A DNA stretch of 29,307 nucleotides from JBJXHC01 sp964538485 (GCA_964538485.1 CAZIHJ010000036.1:1-29307), one strand, 5' to 3'. Shown: positions 5,779 to 15,245, counted from the stretch's first letter. Made by a program: numbers and translations. Notes: generated from the letters alone by a model not told the origin.

Positions 5779-7973
5779 CGGGAGATTCCCCGTGCGCTGA
5801 ACTCACTCCGGATGAGGAACATCAGAGTCAGGTACAATGTCACGCGACTTGCGAGATATGCAAGAGCCATTCCCAACGCACCAACCTCCACGAGAAGAAG
5901 AGCGAATGCCCCGAATACTGTGATACTCAGAAGCTGGGAATACGAAATGGCCTTCGGTTTAAGGAAATAATGAAACAACGACATGAATCCAACCGTCCGG
6001 ATCCCGAGAATCGCCGCGAGGGAGAGGACAACGAATACCGGGACGGCTCCCCCCTTCTCCGGACCGAATATGTGCATAAACAATGGCACTGCCGCGCCGA
6101 GCGAAACAATACACGCGATAATAATGGGAGTGCCAATTCGTTGCGTCCGCCGGATGAATTCCCGTACGTCATCGTCGGAACGAAGGCGGGACACGATGGG
6201 AAAGAAATACGAGCCGATTGCCACTCCGACAACTCCGTAGATAAAACTGAATGTCAAACCAAGTCCATATAATCCGACTTCATTCTCCCCCGCGGTGGAA
6301 GCGAGGACCAAAGACCCTGCATGCTGGAGAAAGATGATTGTGGCCGATGACAAAGTCTGCCAGCCCGCATATCTGGCGACTTTTGACATCACATCTGCAC
6401 TTAACTTCCCCTTTCCGGTTCCAATACGAGCGTACTCAAAGAAAGCAACAAGTGCCCCTATCCAATTGGGGGCAAAGAACGCGGCGTACAGATAGACCGG
6501 TTCACGCATTCCCGAGGCGAGGATCACCCAGAGCAAGATTATGCGCAGGAATGATACTGCAAAACGCAACAACGCGAGTGCGAGAAGCTTGAATCCGATT
6601 TGGTAGGATGCACTCAGGAAGTCGAAAGCAGCCGCACCCGTCGTTCCAAGGATGAGGATCGAGAGAAACCGGTTCTCGCCTGCGATCGACAATCCCGAGA
6701 AAAGAGGATCCCAGAGCGCGGCAAGAGCAAGCACTTGCACAACAATGACAACACCAAACAACAGGCCGGCACTTTTCAGCATCGTGCTGCGCGAGGCGGC
6801 GTCTCCGTCTTTAAGCAGCTCCACCGTCTGCCTGGTGATGGCGGAGACAAGTCCTGTTGCGGCAACTGTATGGATGAGTGTACTGAGGGAAAAGGCAAAC
6901 GTGAACACGCCGAACTCGGTAACGCTGAGAGATCGCCCCAGCATAAAGAACGCGAGAAAGCCCAAGGCAGAACTAAGGATTGTCCCGAGCAGATACGTCA
7001 CCAACTCGCGGACACGCCCTTGAATCCCGAGCTTGTTCGCTGCATGAATTCTCTTCTTCTCCCCCGGAATATCCTCCAATCCTTCCCAGGAAGTTGCCGC
7101 ATACCCGAGAGCCGTGCTGAATTGCGCAAGCAATGTCAGGAAAACAATCGCAACCCGCGTCCATACCGATCGCCCCCTACCCACCGAGCAAAAGAACCGG
7201 AGGTACTCTGAAAATGACAGCCCACGGATTTCGTGTTCCCGTTCCCGTGCCGTGATAGTGTAAAGGAGGTAGGCCCCTTTGCCGAAGCGATAGTATTGTT
7301 GCACAAAACGTTTGAAATCAAAATCATGGAAATGATCAACCACAAGGGAGGGTTCGTATAGCACCGCGTGTCCTGCTGCTATCAGTCGGGAGACGATTTC
7401 ACGATCTTCCCCCCCGACATGAAACCGTTCGTCAAAGCCGCCGTGCTCATTGAACACAACAGAACGACAGGTGAAATTATTTGTGGTAAGAAACGGCGCA
7501 TTCTGATCAACCCGGTTCAGTTCATTTACAAAAAACTGATGCGTCTCATCGTAGGCAACGGCAAACAGGTTTTTCTTCAGCATGTTCCGCACGTTACCAC
7601 CCAGGGCATCAATCCTGCCCGACTTCAGCGCATGATCAAGTTGCAAGAGCCAGGTATCCGGAACAACACAATCATCATCAATGAAGACAAGGAATTCGCC
7701 GCGCGCGATGTTCGCCCCCTTGTTTCTGGCAACGGCGGGACCGGAGTTCTGAATCGAGATTGTGGTTGCCTTCCCGGAAAGCCCATGAAGGTAGCGCCCC
7801 GTATCGTCTGTACTGCCGTCGTCCACGATGATGATTTCAAACTGGTCGGCGGGATACGCAAGCTTCAACAGACTGTCCACCAGTAGTTCAAGACTCTTTC
7901 GCCGTTTATAGGTGGGAACGATGATCGAAAACCTCGGGGCGACCCTGTGTTCGGTCGGGGTTGGGATGCTCAT
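5775..7973 (-). CDS. Fusion of a family 2 glycosyltransferase and a Wzx-type polysaccharide flippase
   Basis: One uninterrupted frame of 732 residues joins two activities. Residues about 14-300 are a GT2 domain: IIVDDGST 48-55, the FIDDD block with DDD 99-101, and GGED 187-190. A hydrophobic segment lies at about 274-293. After a short linker, residues about 315-732 form a multi-helix membrane protein of the MOP/Wzx flippase type, opening GRVRELVTYLLGTILSSALGFLAFFMLGRSLSVTEFGVF, the usual first-helix signature of O-antigen flippases (shown here in overlapping pieces only as GRVRELVTYLL and RSLSVTEFGVF). Flippases move undecaprenyl-linked repeat units across the inner membrane. The fusion would place the enzyme adding a late sugar on the transporter itself, which is an inference. 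It starts two bases after the preceding GT2 gene ends. A second, separate flippase is encoded at 13842-15245 in the same operon. Confidence 0.88.
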   Translation of the reverse strand: MSIPTPTEHRVAPRFSIIVPTYKRRKSLELLVDSLLKLAYPADQFEIIIVDDGSTDDTGRYLHGLSGKATTISIQNSGPAVARNKGANIARGEFLVFIDDDCVVPDTWLLQLDHALKSGRIDALGGNVRNMLKKNLFAVAYDETHQFFVNELNRVDQNAPFLTTNNFTCRSVVFNEHGGFDERFHVGGEDREIVSRLIAAGHAVLYEPSLVVDHFHDFDFKRFVQQYYRFGKGAYLLYTITAREREHEIRGLSFSEYLRFFCSVGRGRSVWTRVAIVFLTLLAQFSTALGYAATSWEGLEDIPGEKKRIHAANKLGIQGRVRELVTYLLGTILSSALGFLAFFMLGRSLSVTEFGVFTFAFSLSTLIHTVAATGLVSAITRQTVELLKDGDAASRSTMLKSAGLLFGVVIVVQVLALAALWDPLFSGLSIAGENRFLSILILGTTGAAAFDFLSASYQIGFKLLALALLRFAVSFLRIILLWVILASGMREPVYLYAAFFAPNWIGALVAFFEYARIGTGKGKLSADVMSKVARYAGWQTLSSATIIFLQHAGSLVLASTAGENEVGLYGLGLTFSFIYGVVGVAIGSYFFPIVSRLRSDDDVREFIRRTQRIGTPIIIACIVSLGAAVPLFMHIFGPEKGGAVPVFVVLSLAAILGIRTVGFMSLFHYFLKPKAISYSQLLSITVFGAFALLLVEVGALGMALAYLASRVTLYLTLMFLIRSEFSARGISR

Positions 7974-7975
7974 TG

Positions 7976-8857
7976 TCAGAAGATTCCTGTTCGTCTCAAC
8001 GAGCGGATTTTTCCAATCGCAACACCGGCCATCCAGGAAAAATCACAGCACAGTATGACCGGAGACATCTGGAGAAACCCGGTGAGGTACCCATGACCCG
8101 CCGATGCCTTAAACTTCCAGTAGAACTGACGCAGGGCCAGAGCCGGCATCGCAACGATTGTGAGCAGCGAGAGCATCTTGTTCCATTCGGAAGAGGCTGC
8201 ACGCATAATACCAAAGTCAATGCCGCGTTTGAACCGTTCCCTCACAAGCGAACCAAATGTCACTTCATGAATGTGGTGAACTACTGCCCGCCCATCGAAG
8301 AAGTTTTCATAGCCTTGTCTCCTGAGGCGATGACAGAGTTCCGTATCTCCAGAAATGTAGTCTTCACTGAAAGCACCCACCTCATCCAGTGCTTTCCGAC
8401 GAATTGCCAGATTGGCCGTGGGAAGATCCTCCACATACCTGGTCTCGTCTCCGGGAAACCATGGCCAGAACTTCACAATGTGAGCCGCCAGATTCATCGA
8501 GGTGGAGGGATAGAATGCAATTCCCCCTCCTACCACACTGTGTCCAATCTGCAGAGAGCTTTCCAGCCGGTTCAACCAGTCCGGGTCAGGCACACAGTCG
8601 GGATCCAGACACACGATCGTCTTGCCAGTAGCATGCTGAATTGCAAGATTCTTGGCAGCATGCATAAGCATGCGCCCTTCAGACCTGATCAGCCTGTATC
8701 CCGGAAAGCGTTTGATAATTCCCGATGAGCGGTCATCAGGTGAACTGTCAACAAGAATCACTTCAAACGAAGGATGCTGGAGGCGTTGAACACCAAGGAG
8801 ACAACGTTCAATAGTTGTGTGTGAATTGTAAACCGGTATGACAATGGAGAATTCCAT
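7976..8857 (-). CDS. Family 2 glycosyltransferase
   Basis: GT-A fold glycosyltransferase of 293 residues for surface polysaccharide assembly. FSIVIPVYNS opens the fold, VDSSPDD (36-42) stands where DDGS is usual, LDPDCVPDPDW (84-94) holds the metal-binding DPD, and SGDTELCHRL (169-178) takes the place of the ED acceptor motif. The C-terminal 60 or so residues are hydrophobic (LSLLTIVAMPALALRQFYW and after) and probably associate with the membrane. It lies between a GT2 gene eight bases upstream and the GT2-flippase fusion two bases downstream in the same operon. Sugar specificity is unknown. Confidence 0.88.
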   Translation of the reverse strand: MEFSIVIPVYNSHTTIERCLLGVQRLQHPSFEVILVDSSPDDRSSGIIKRFPGYRLIRSEGRMLMHAAKNLAIQHATGKTIVCLDPDCVPDPDWLNRLESSLQIGHSVVGGGIAFYPSTSMNLAAHIVKFWPWFPGDETRYVEDLPTANLAIRRKALDEVGAFSEDYISGDTELCHRLRRQGYENFFDGRAVVHHIHEVTFGSLVRERFKRGIDFGIMRAASSEWNKMLSLLTIVAMPALALRQFYWKFKASAGHGYLTGFLQMSPVILCCDFSWMAGVAIGKIRSLRRTGIF

Positions 8858-8865
8858 CGATCCCC

Positions 8866-9807
8866 CTAGGGCTCGTTCCGATCAAACCCGATCTCATACA
8901 ATGTAAGCCTTCGGTGGGATGTGCCGGCTCCAGCGATGTACGAACAAAACTCTCCCATAGCACCCGCAAGATAGCCAAGAGAAATCCCCACGGAGTTCTT
9001 CAGGAGTAGCCCGGGAGAAAAGAATGATGGATCTTTGGCCAAACGAATCAGTATCAACCATCGTAACGGTATCTTCAGGGGAATCGCCATGGCATAGAGA
9101 AGTCGCCGGCTCACTCCCCACCCATTCACATGTTGACGCGTATATCCAAATCCCCATCCGTACCAGAAGTCACCCACTAGGAACTTCCCGAGAGAAAGGA
9201 ACTGGGCGTGTTCGAGCGTGAACTCAGTCGTAAAATACAGAGGTCTGTGTAATTCTCCGAGTCGGGTGTGCAGGAAAAATTCGGCCTGCAGATAATGCTC
9301 AAGCATGGATGGATCTTTCATCAGTGCTGATCGCCTGTACGCACAATTGTGACCCGGGAGGATGGGCATGTATCCCTCCTTCACTCCGGGACCCCAGATC
9401 CCGTATTCGACAAGGTACCCGCTCCAACTTGCCGAGCTTTCCCTATCATGAGGAACCGCAGTCCATCCGACCGCATCAGCATCGTGTTCAGCAAAGATGG
9501 CGGGAAGCCGATCAACCCATGGCCCGATAAAACGCGCATGATCTTCCGTAACGACGACAATGTCTGCTGTTGCCATGCGCACAGCTTTGGCACGGCCAAT
9601 ATTTAGTGAAGACATTCTGGGAAAGTATACCGACGTTACGGAGAGGAACCCCTGAGGAATCGACGAGTAGTCAAATCCCTCCCAGCTGACCAGAAAGAGT
9701 TCCACTGAATCCACCGGCTGGGAGTGCTGAATCGCTTCAATGGCAGATCGCACCTGTTGTTCTATGATGCTGCATGACACAATCAGGGAAATCGTCGGCT
9801 TGGTCAT
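8866..9807 (-). CDS. Divergent family 2-like glycosyltransferase
   Basis: Probable glycosyltransferase of about 313 residues. From the chosen ATG at 9807 the first strand is TISLIVSCS. AVRMATADIVVVTEDHARF (about 75-93) matches the place of the DXD loop but has TEDH instead. LPGHNCAYRRSAL is the typical acceptor-side segment, but no clear ED catalytic motif follows. The C-terminal part (about 215-300) is hydrophobic with amphipathic stretches. A GTG start at 9846 would add 13 residues of charged sequence (VHQQHTKREDDR). The ATG is preferred because GGGAAG lies eight bases before it and the fold begins right after it. It sits between the GT-C gene and another GT2 gene in the operon. The missing canonical DXD makes the donor chemistry less certain than for its neighbours. 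Confidence 0.75.
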   Translation of the reverse strand: MTKPTISLIVSCSIIEQQVRSAIEAIQHSQPVDSVELFLVSWEGFDYSSIPQGFLSVTSVYFPRMSSLNIGRAKAVRMATADIVVVTEDHARFIGPWVDRLPAIFAEHDADAVGWTAVPHDRESSASWSGYLVEYGIWGPGVKEGYMPILPGHNCAYRRSALMKDPSMLEHYLQAEFFLHTRLGELHRPLYFTTEFTLEHAQFLSLGKFLVGDFWYGWGFGYTRQHVNGWGVSRRLLYAMAIPLKIPLRWLILIRLAKDPSFFSPGLLLKNSVGISLGYLAGAMGEFCSYIAGAGTSHRRLTLYEIGFDRNEP

Positions 9808-9848
9808 CCTATCATCTTCCCGTTTAGTATGTTGTTGATGTACCACCT

Positions 9849-11255
9849 TTAATCAAACAGGAGTGGCAAAGCTCCGGCTTCCATCAAATCCACCCCGTAA
9901 CGTCCCCTGTTCATTTCGTTCATTCCCCTCAGATAACGAATAGGATAGCCATTTTTCTTGTGGAATTCGATGGCGTCAGCCCTGAGCGCATACGCAAAGA
10001 GAACACTCGAACGCTCGTTTCCCCCACCAATCTCAAACCGAATCTGGGGGCTGAGCCATCCGACGACAACAACCGTTCGCCGGGAGACTGTGTCGGCATA
10101 TAGATACAACCTATCCAGGAAGCGGCGACGGTGCTCTCCACGCTCACGCTCCAACCATACCGGACCTTTGAGCACATCCACAGCCAGCACCCTTTGTCCG
10201 ACTGGTAACATCGCATGAAGTGGCGAGGGGAGAAATGGCTCCGGCTGGTTGATGGAAACGGCACCGAACGTGAACGACGATAGCAAGAGACCGGCTGTGA
10301 GAACAAACGCTTGTGTCCGGTTCATGTAGATTCCGAGAATCAAGAGTACTAACGGAACTGTGGGAACGAGATATCCTGCTTCGTAAGGATATTTCATGAA
10401 CACCACAAGGTAAATGATTATCCCCGACAAGGACGCCACCAATATGCCACTGTGTTTCTTATGGTCCCCCGCCGTGGTTGCTGTCCCTTTCCTTACAGGT
10501 GCGGCAAATAGCGCGATTCCCAATCCTGCAAGCACAAGCAACCCCGGAATGCCCCACACACCGACAGTGCCTTTGTAGAGAAAAGTCAGGACATCGGTTT
10601 GCACGGGAATTTGCGGGGTTGGCCTGGGCTCATACGAGAGGAAGACCGGCGCGAACAAAAAACAAGTCGTGAGGAATGTCGAACCAATGAACTGCAGAGT
10701 GGCCTTGCGGGGCGAGGAGGGAAAGAGCTTCCACAACAACACGCAAACGGGGACAATCATGAGTAATGATGTGAACCGACATCCAACGGCAAGTCCGAAC
10801 AAAACCCCGGCAAGCCAGGGTTTCTCAAACACCATCCAGAGACTTGCCATGATGCATGCAAGAGCCCATACGTAATCCAATGAAGTGGTACTGTTCACGA
10901 ATACGACCGGTGTGAACGCAAGAGCAAAGCCGAGAAGCATGCTGTTGTCCAATCTAAGCCGGCGAAGCACCAGAACAAACATCCCCGCACATATTCCACT
11001 GATCAACGCTGTGATCATGTTGAAGAATATCGCGGGCATTCCAAAGAACCAGGAGAACACATATTCCTGAACGGGAAACCCCGGGAAACGCGAGAATTGA
11101 TACTCCCCCGCGTTCGAGATCTTTAATGCGGTCAGCGCAACCCTGTACACATCGGTGTCAGTACCAAGTGTGGTATTGAGAAACGGAAGGCGTGACAAAA
11201 CAACAACGGAAGAAACTGCAAGAAACGCTTGAGTATGTGAGAGACGATCGGACAT
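9849..11255 (-). CDS. GT-C/GT39-like polytopic membrane glycosyltransferase
   Basis: Integral membrane protein of 468 residues with about ten hydrophobic segments in its first 340 residues and a soluble C-terminal domain (about 345-468). The first external loop carries GTDTDVYRVA (D33, D35), the position of the acidic catalytic residue in the GT39/ArnT-type family, which uses a polyprenyl-phosphate sugar on the periplasmic side. FGLAVGCRFTSLLMIVPV is typical of these proteins. The fold fits GT-C. Assignment to a substrate is not possible, and a polymerase (Wzy-like) role cannot be excluded since no other polymerase candidate is seen in the operon. ATG at 11255, 11 bases after the preceding GT4 gene, with a GGTGAG/GAGG stretch just upstream. 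Confidence 0.8.
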   Translation of the reverse strand: MSDRLSHTQAFLAVSSVVVLSRLPFLNTTLGTDTDVYRVALTALKISNAGEYQFSRFPGFPVQEYVFSWFFGMPAIFFNMITALISGICAGMFVLVLRRLRLDNSMLLGFALAFTPVVFVNSTTSLDYVWALACIMASLWMVFEKPWLAGVLFGLAVGCRFTSLLMIVPVCVLLWKLFPSSPRKATLQFIGSTFLTTCFLFAPVFLSYEPRPTPQIPVQTDVLTFLYKGTVGVWGIPGLLVLAGLGIALFAAPVRKGTATTAGDHKKHSGILVASLSGIIIYLVVFMKYPYEAGYLVPTVPLVLLILGIYMNRTQAFVLTAGLLLSSFTFGAVSINQPEPFLPSPLHAMLPVGQRVLAVDVLKGPVWLERERGEHRRRFLDRLYLYADTVSRRTVVVVGWLSPQIRFEIGGGNERSSVLFAYALRADAIEFHKKNGYPIRYLRGMNEMNRGRYGVDLMEAGALPLLFD

Positions 11256-11266
11256 ACCTCAGAGTC

Positions 11267-12298
11267 TCACCCTATGACTTCCCGATATACGGCGGCTGTT
11301 CGATCTGCAATGTTGGACCACAAATACTCGCGCCCGATTCGGGCCTTCAAGACATCGTTCTTAATCATTCCGAGCGACCGAATAATTCCGTCCCTGATTG
11401 AGTCCACCGAATCCGGTTCCACATATTCCGCCATCGCCCCAAAATATTCCCTCGTGCCTCCATGTGGAGTTATCACAATCTTCGCTCCTGCTAGCCCCGC
11501 CTCAAGCGCTGCGATGCCGGGTGTTTCAAAGAGAGATGGCAGGACAAACACGTCGCATGCTGCGTACGCCGAAGCAAGTATCTCCGAATTATTATCGAGT
11601 CCATCAATGAGCAGGATGTGCTTGTGCTTCGCAGCTTCCCGGACACACGCATCTCCATACGAGCCTTTGATAATGCGGCCGATGATCACAGCAGGATGGT
11701 CGATCTGTCCCAACGCTTTGATGAGGTTCAAAACATTCTTCCGTTCGTGACCGATGTGACCGACATTGAGGATGAAATTATCGAGTCCGTAGGTTTTCTT
11801 AAACAGACCCGGGTCTGCACTGGCAAATCTCTCATCAACACCGTTGGGGATGACACGAATCTTCTCTCCCGCAACACCGAGTCCACTCACAAGAATATCG
11901 CCTTCTGCTTTTGTATTGGGAAGACAGTATGATGACCAGCCGCAAATATCAGCGGCGAGGGAGTAGTCTGACCACAACCCTTTACCGAATCGTTGAGCGA
12001 GACGGGTGGACTTCAGGACTGCACGAATAAAGGTGTGTGAGTGCACACTAAAAATAATCGGTGAGACGACCAGAGGAATTCCCAGAGCATGGACTTCGCG
12101 GGCAAGATGGTATGTTCCGATGTTCGCGGCGAAAAGGTGGAACACATCGCAGTCTGACTTTGTAACACCTCTCCACGGATCGAACAACATTGGTTCAATA
12201 CCGAATGGAGGCAAATGATGTGCGGTTTTCCTCAACTGCGTGTCGGGTCCTCCCCGCAGAATGGAAATTGCCTGATACCCTGCCATCATAACCTTCAT
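11267..12298 (-). CDS. Family 4 glycosyltransferase
   Basis: GT-B fold, retaining glycosyltransferase of 343 residues. The N-terminal glycine-rich loop is ISILRGGPDTQLRK (11-24). The linker to the donor-binding domain contains IRVIPNGVD (147-155), then FILNVGHIGHERKN (175-188), and the donor-binding EX7E motif is at E258 and E266 in SLFETPGIAALEAG. Such enzymes add a hexose or similar sugar from a nucleotide donor to a growing lipid-linked oligosaccharide on the cytoplasmic side. The ATG overlaps the TGA of the deacetylase gene by four bases (ATGA), which supports translational coupling within the operon. Confidence 0.92.
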   Translation of the reverse strand: MKVMMAGYQAISILRGGPDTQLRKTAHHLPPFGIEPMLFDPWRGVTKSDCDVFHLFAANIGTYHLAREVHALGIPLVVSPIIFSVHSHTFIRAVLKSTRLAQRFGKGLWSDYSLAADICGWSSYCLPNTKAEGDILVSGLGVAGEKIRVIPNGVDERFASADPGLFKKTYGLDNFILNVGHIGHERKNVLNLIKALGQIDHPAVIIGRIIKGSYGDACVREAAKHKHILLIDGLDNNSEILASAYAACDVFVLPSLFETPGIAALEAGLAGAKIVITPHGGTREYFGAMAEYVEPDSVDSIRDGIIRSLGMIKNDVLKARIGREYLWSNIADRTAAVYREVIG

Positions 12299-13845
12299 CG
12301 CAATCTCCTTGAGAGCCTGTTGTACAGTTCCCCCACCATTGCCCGCGGGTCAAACTCCCGTATCCGGTGAATGTCTTCGGGAACAGGTTCTCTTGATGCT
12401 TGCTGCCGCCACACCAGTCGTGAAAGATCAATCCTTTCTGCTGGAGGGCACATGGCTTCCTTATTCCCCGGGGTGGTGATGCGGATCCAACAGCGTTCAT
12501 TCAATCGGGCAAACCCGATGTTGAGAGATCCTTCTTGAAGATCCGCCGCGAGCTTTATCTGTTCACGTTGTTTCCACCACCCGGCAAATTCCCCCAGTGT
12601 GGTACACTCCACATTGTTTTCCTGCATTTGTTCGAACAGGTCATTCACAACATCCCAATGACGGTGCGTGGGATGGTGATAGAAAAACAACGGCTCATGG
12701 CGTGCGAGTTTCCGGGCAATCGTCACGCGGTGGTATTCCTTCATCCGTTTTTCCGTGTAACCCACTTTGCGCATACTTCCAATACAAATGGGATGGATCG
12801 GCACTTGCAAAGCATACTGCTGACTGTCGGTGGCTGCGTACATCGGGAGGGTATCATACGCAAAGGAAAACTCCGAAGTATATGCAAAACCGATTTCACG
12901 GGCGGCTTTTGCAAGCTCGAGGTTCCAGATACCAAACGGTGCGGCAAAACCCCCGGGGATGAGACCTACCGCCTCCATGCCATGTTTTGCCCGCTGGATG
13001 TTCCGCAAGTTTGCTTCATACGTTGGATATGTGTGATGCTCGTAGCAATGAACGCCAAATTCCTGTCCTGACATGTACCTGAAGTGTTGCAGCCATGATT
13101 CATGGCTTTTGACATCAAGGAACCACGTCATGGGAATGTTGTGAGATCGTGCGAGAGCATAGAGCTCATCAACATCACGTTGGGGTGCGCCATCGCTGTC
13201 GATCCGAAACGCAAACAGATTCTTCTTTCCAGAAGGATAGTACCAGAGATGAATATATGGCAACCCGCGGACATGATGGAGAAACTCCAATGCCCTTCGC
13301 ACGAGATGTCGCACTTCTCCCTTCCCCACCAACGATACCCGCTCGGATGGCAAACGATCAACAGTTGCATAGAAGTTCTTTGACGCGGCACGATGGTCAC
13401 CCAGCACTTCTTCCAGATCAAAAGGGAGTATCACTGCATGTCCGCCATGCATCGACCCGGCAAACACGGCGTATACTCCTGCTTGCGTTTTCATACAGTT
13501 CGCTTCGCAAGCAACCATGCAGTCACGGCCAATGTCGAGGAGGTGCACATCCGGAAAAATCGCATCATGACTGCCAACGATGTATTCAATGCGCTCACGT
13601 CGATGTTGTGCTCCGGCTACGGATTGAAGATGATGGGAGAAACCAAGTATTGATCCACCCCCGGAAAGATACTCCTCAACAACGCGACGTTCATTGTCTC
13701 GAAGGTTGCGATTCACCACAAGCACCGCAATGTTACTGAGCGTTGTTGAATCCGAGAGATCAACGAGAACGTATGGTACCCCTTCCTGCCGGAGACACTC
13801 GCGCCATTGAACTGATTCGACAAGGAGGCCGACGCCGAGGTTCAT
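12295..13845 (-). CDS. Two-domain polysaccharide deacetylase (NodB-like)
   Basis: Predicted sugar de-N-acetylase or de-O-acetylase of 516 residues. The C-terminal NodB-type domain (about 195-425) shows RIDSDG (214-219) at the TFDDG position, the metal-binding HCYEH (266-270, HXXXH), AAPFGIW (301-307) at motif 3, and FYHHPTH (388-394) at the last motif. The N-terminal part (about 1-190) looks like an alpha/beta, glutamine-amidotransferase-like fold (VLVVNRNLRDNERRVVEEYLSGGGSILGF, read here as two halves around residues 41-69), which I cannot name with certainty. Residues after 425 form a basic tail. The frame is open further upstream, but ATG 13845 overlaps the flippase stop as ATGA and the upstream part has no protein character. 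It would modify the operon's glycan. No signal peptide is seen, so the side of action is unclear. Confidence 0.85.
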   Translation of the reverse strand: MNLGVGLLVESVQWRECLRQEGVPYVLVDLSDSTTLSNIAVLVVNRNLRDNERRVVEEYLSGGGSILGFSHHLQSVAGAQHRRERIEYIVGSHDAIFPDVHLLDIGRDCMVACEANCMKTQAGVYAVFAGSMHGGHAVILPFDLEEVLGDHRAASKNFYATVDRLPSERVSLVGKGEVRHLVRRALEFLHHVRGLPYIHLWYYPSGKKNLFAFRIDSDGAPQRDVDELYALARSHNIPMTWFLDVKSHESWLQHFRYMSGQEFGVHCYEHHTYPTYEANLRNIQRAKHGMEAVGLIPGGFAAPFGIWNLELAKAAREIGFAYTSEFSFAYDTLPMYAATDSQQYALQVPIHPICIGSMRKVGYTEKRMKEYHRVTIARKLARHEPLFFYHHPTHRHWDVVNDLFEQMQENNVECTTLGEFAGWWKQREQIKLAADLQEGSLNIGFARLNERCWIRITTPGNKEAMCPPAERIDLSRLVWRQQASREPVPEDIHRIREFDPRAMVGELYNRLSRRLR

Positions 13846-15245
13846 ACGAGCCTTTCGCGCAGATACCTGATTTCTTCTCTGGGTATTCCCTTTATGGCTA
13901 TTAAAATGGTTATAAAAGTTACAAGGGATGCAGAAGCCGCGAGAATCGGATTCTGATCTGAAAACAGTATCGCAACACCAAGCATCGCCACTCCCGCCAG
14001 AAAAGGACGAATAATAGCGGACAGGAAACGCACCATAACCAGCCGTTGGGCTTCGAGGCCCAGGAGAACCGTCGTCACTACTTCCGCCGCAACGATACCC
14101 ACCGCAACTCCGGTGAGTCCGAATGCCGCCGCACCTGTGAAAACACATATCGTGAGTAGCAGTGTCGAAACGAACATGATGCTGGTATATTTTTTTTCTC
14201 TACCACTGACAATCAGTGTATTGACGAACACAGAGTTTACAAGCGTAGAAACAAAATACCCCAACAACACCGCAAAGACAATAGCGGATTCACTGTACTG
14301 ATATCCAAAAACGAGATCAATCATATGGGTCGATAGCACAGTCCCAATCACTGCTATCGGGATGGCAAGCAACAATACCGATTTCAGCGCTATGCTAATC
14401 AGGCGGGGAACCTCCTCTGGCTTTTGTGTCGAGTACCTGGCCAATACAGGGAGGAATATCGCGTTAAAGACTCTATCAAGAAGCAGAAACAGGAATATCA
14501 TCTTCATGGCTGCGCTGAATATCCCAACATCGTTGACTGTGAGAACCAAGCCAATGAGTATTGGGGGTAGATTGATCATGCTCTGCCCGAGGAGTGTTGC
14601 CAAACCAAGCGGGGAGTTTTCAACAAGAATCCTCTTCCAGAGACTGACATTCCATTGGAGTCGAACGAAGCCATGTTCTCTTTTATACCGGAGCAGAAGA
14701 AACGACGCTCCAACCGCATTTCCTACAGCAAACGCCACAGGTGTAAATGATAGGTCGGCAGATGAATGCACAAGAGCCCAAACACAAACACCGTACGCAC
14801 CATAGTTCATAAGCTTCGAGACTCCCACGCTGAGAAGGTCTTCCTTCCCCTGGTAATACCAATCAAGCAACATGGCAAGTGGTAGAAGCGACAACGCATA
14901 GAAAATAATGACCGTTTGAGTCAGCCGGTCTTGAACGACAAACTGCACGACCAGAGTCAACGCTAACAGGAGAATCGCTGCCAGCAGAAGCCGCAGTGAG
15001 AGTACTCCACCGATGCGACCACGATCCACGACCAGTGACGCAGCAACATTACGTGCCTCAAGGACTTGAATGCCCGGACTTCCTACCAGCAGCAAATATC
15101 CCAACACTGACACTCCAATATTGATCACTCCAAAACCGGAGGGCTCCAGAGTTCGTGCGAGATACACCGTGATAAGGAATCCGATCAGTCTGCTGCCGAC
15201 ATCGCCCAGTATCATGGCTAGGATGTTCTGCAGCGGACGCTTCAC
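13842..15245 (-). CDS. Wzx-type polysaccharide flippase (MOP superfamily)
   Basis: Membrane protein of 467 residues with about 12-14 hydrophobic segments. The first helix and loop, DVGSRLIGFLITVYLARTLEPSGFGVINIG (cited in part as ITVYLARTLEPSGFGV), is the hallmark of O-antigen and capsule repeat-unit flippases. It should carry undecaprenyl-diphosphate-linked units from the inner to the outer leaflet of the cytoplasmic membrane. The start is GTG at 15245 and overlaps the preceding GT4 stop as GTGA. Its stop overlaps the deacetylase start as ATGA. The operon encodes a second flippase domain fused to a GT2 enzyme, so this is one of two. Confidence 0.92.
   Translation of the reverse strand: MKRPLQNILAMILGDVGSRLIGFLITVYLARTLEPSGFGVINIGVSVLGYLLLVGSPGIQVLEARNVAASLVVDRGRIGGVLSLRLLLAAILLLALTLVVQFVVQDRLTQTVIIFYALSLLPLAMLLDWYYQGKEDLLSVGVSKLMNYGAYGVCVWALVHSSADLSFTPVAFAVGNAVGASFLLLRYKREHGFVRLQWNVSLWKRILVENSPLGLATLLGQSMINLPPILIGLVLTVNDVGIFSAAMKMIFLFLLLDRVFNAIFLPVLARYSTQKPEEVPRLISIALKSVLLLAIPIAVIGTVLSTHMIDLVFGYQYSESAIVFAVLLGYFVSTLVNSVFVNTLIVSGREKKYTSIMFVSTLLLTICVFTGAAAFGLTGVAVGIVAAEVVTTVLLGLEAQRLVMVRFLSAIIRPFLAGVAMLGVAILFSDQNPILAASASLVTFITILIAIKGIPREEIRYLRERLV

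Noticed and set aside
5970..8728. Long plus-strand frames opposite the glycosyltransferase genes (for example 6600-7211 and 7961-8728)
   Set aside because: They are antisense to well-supported coding genes and have unnatural composition.
13846..14148. Upstream extension of the deacetylase frame
   Set aside because: It lies wholly inside the flippase gene in another frame. ATG 13845 makes the usual four-base overlap.
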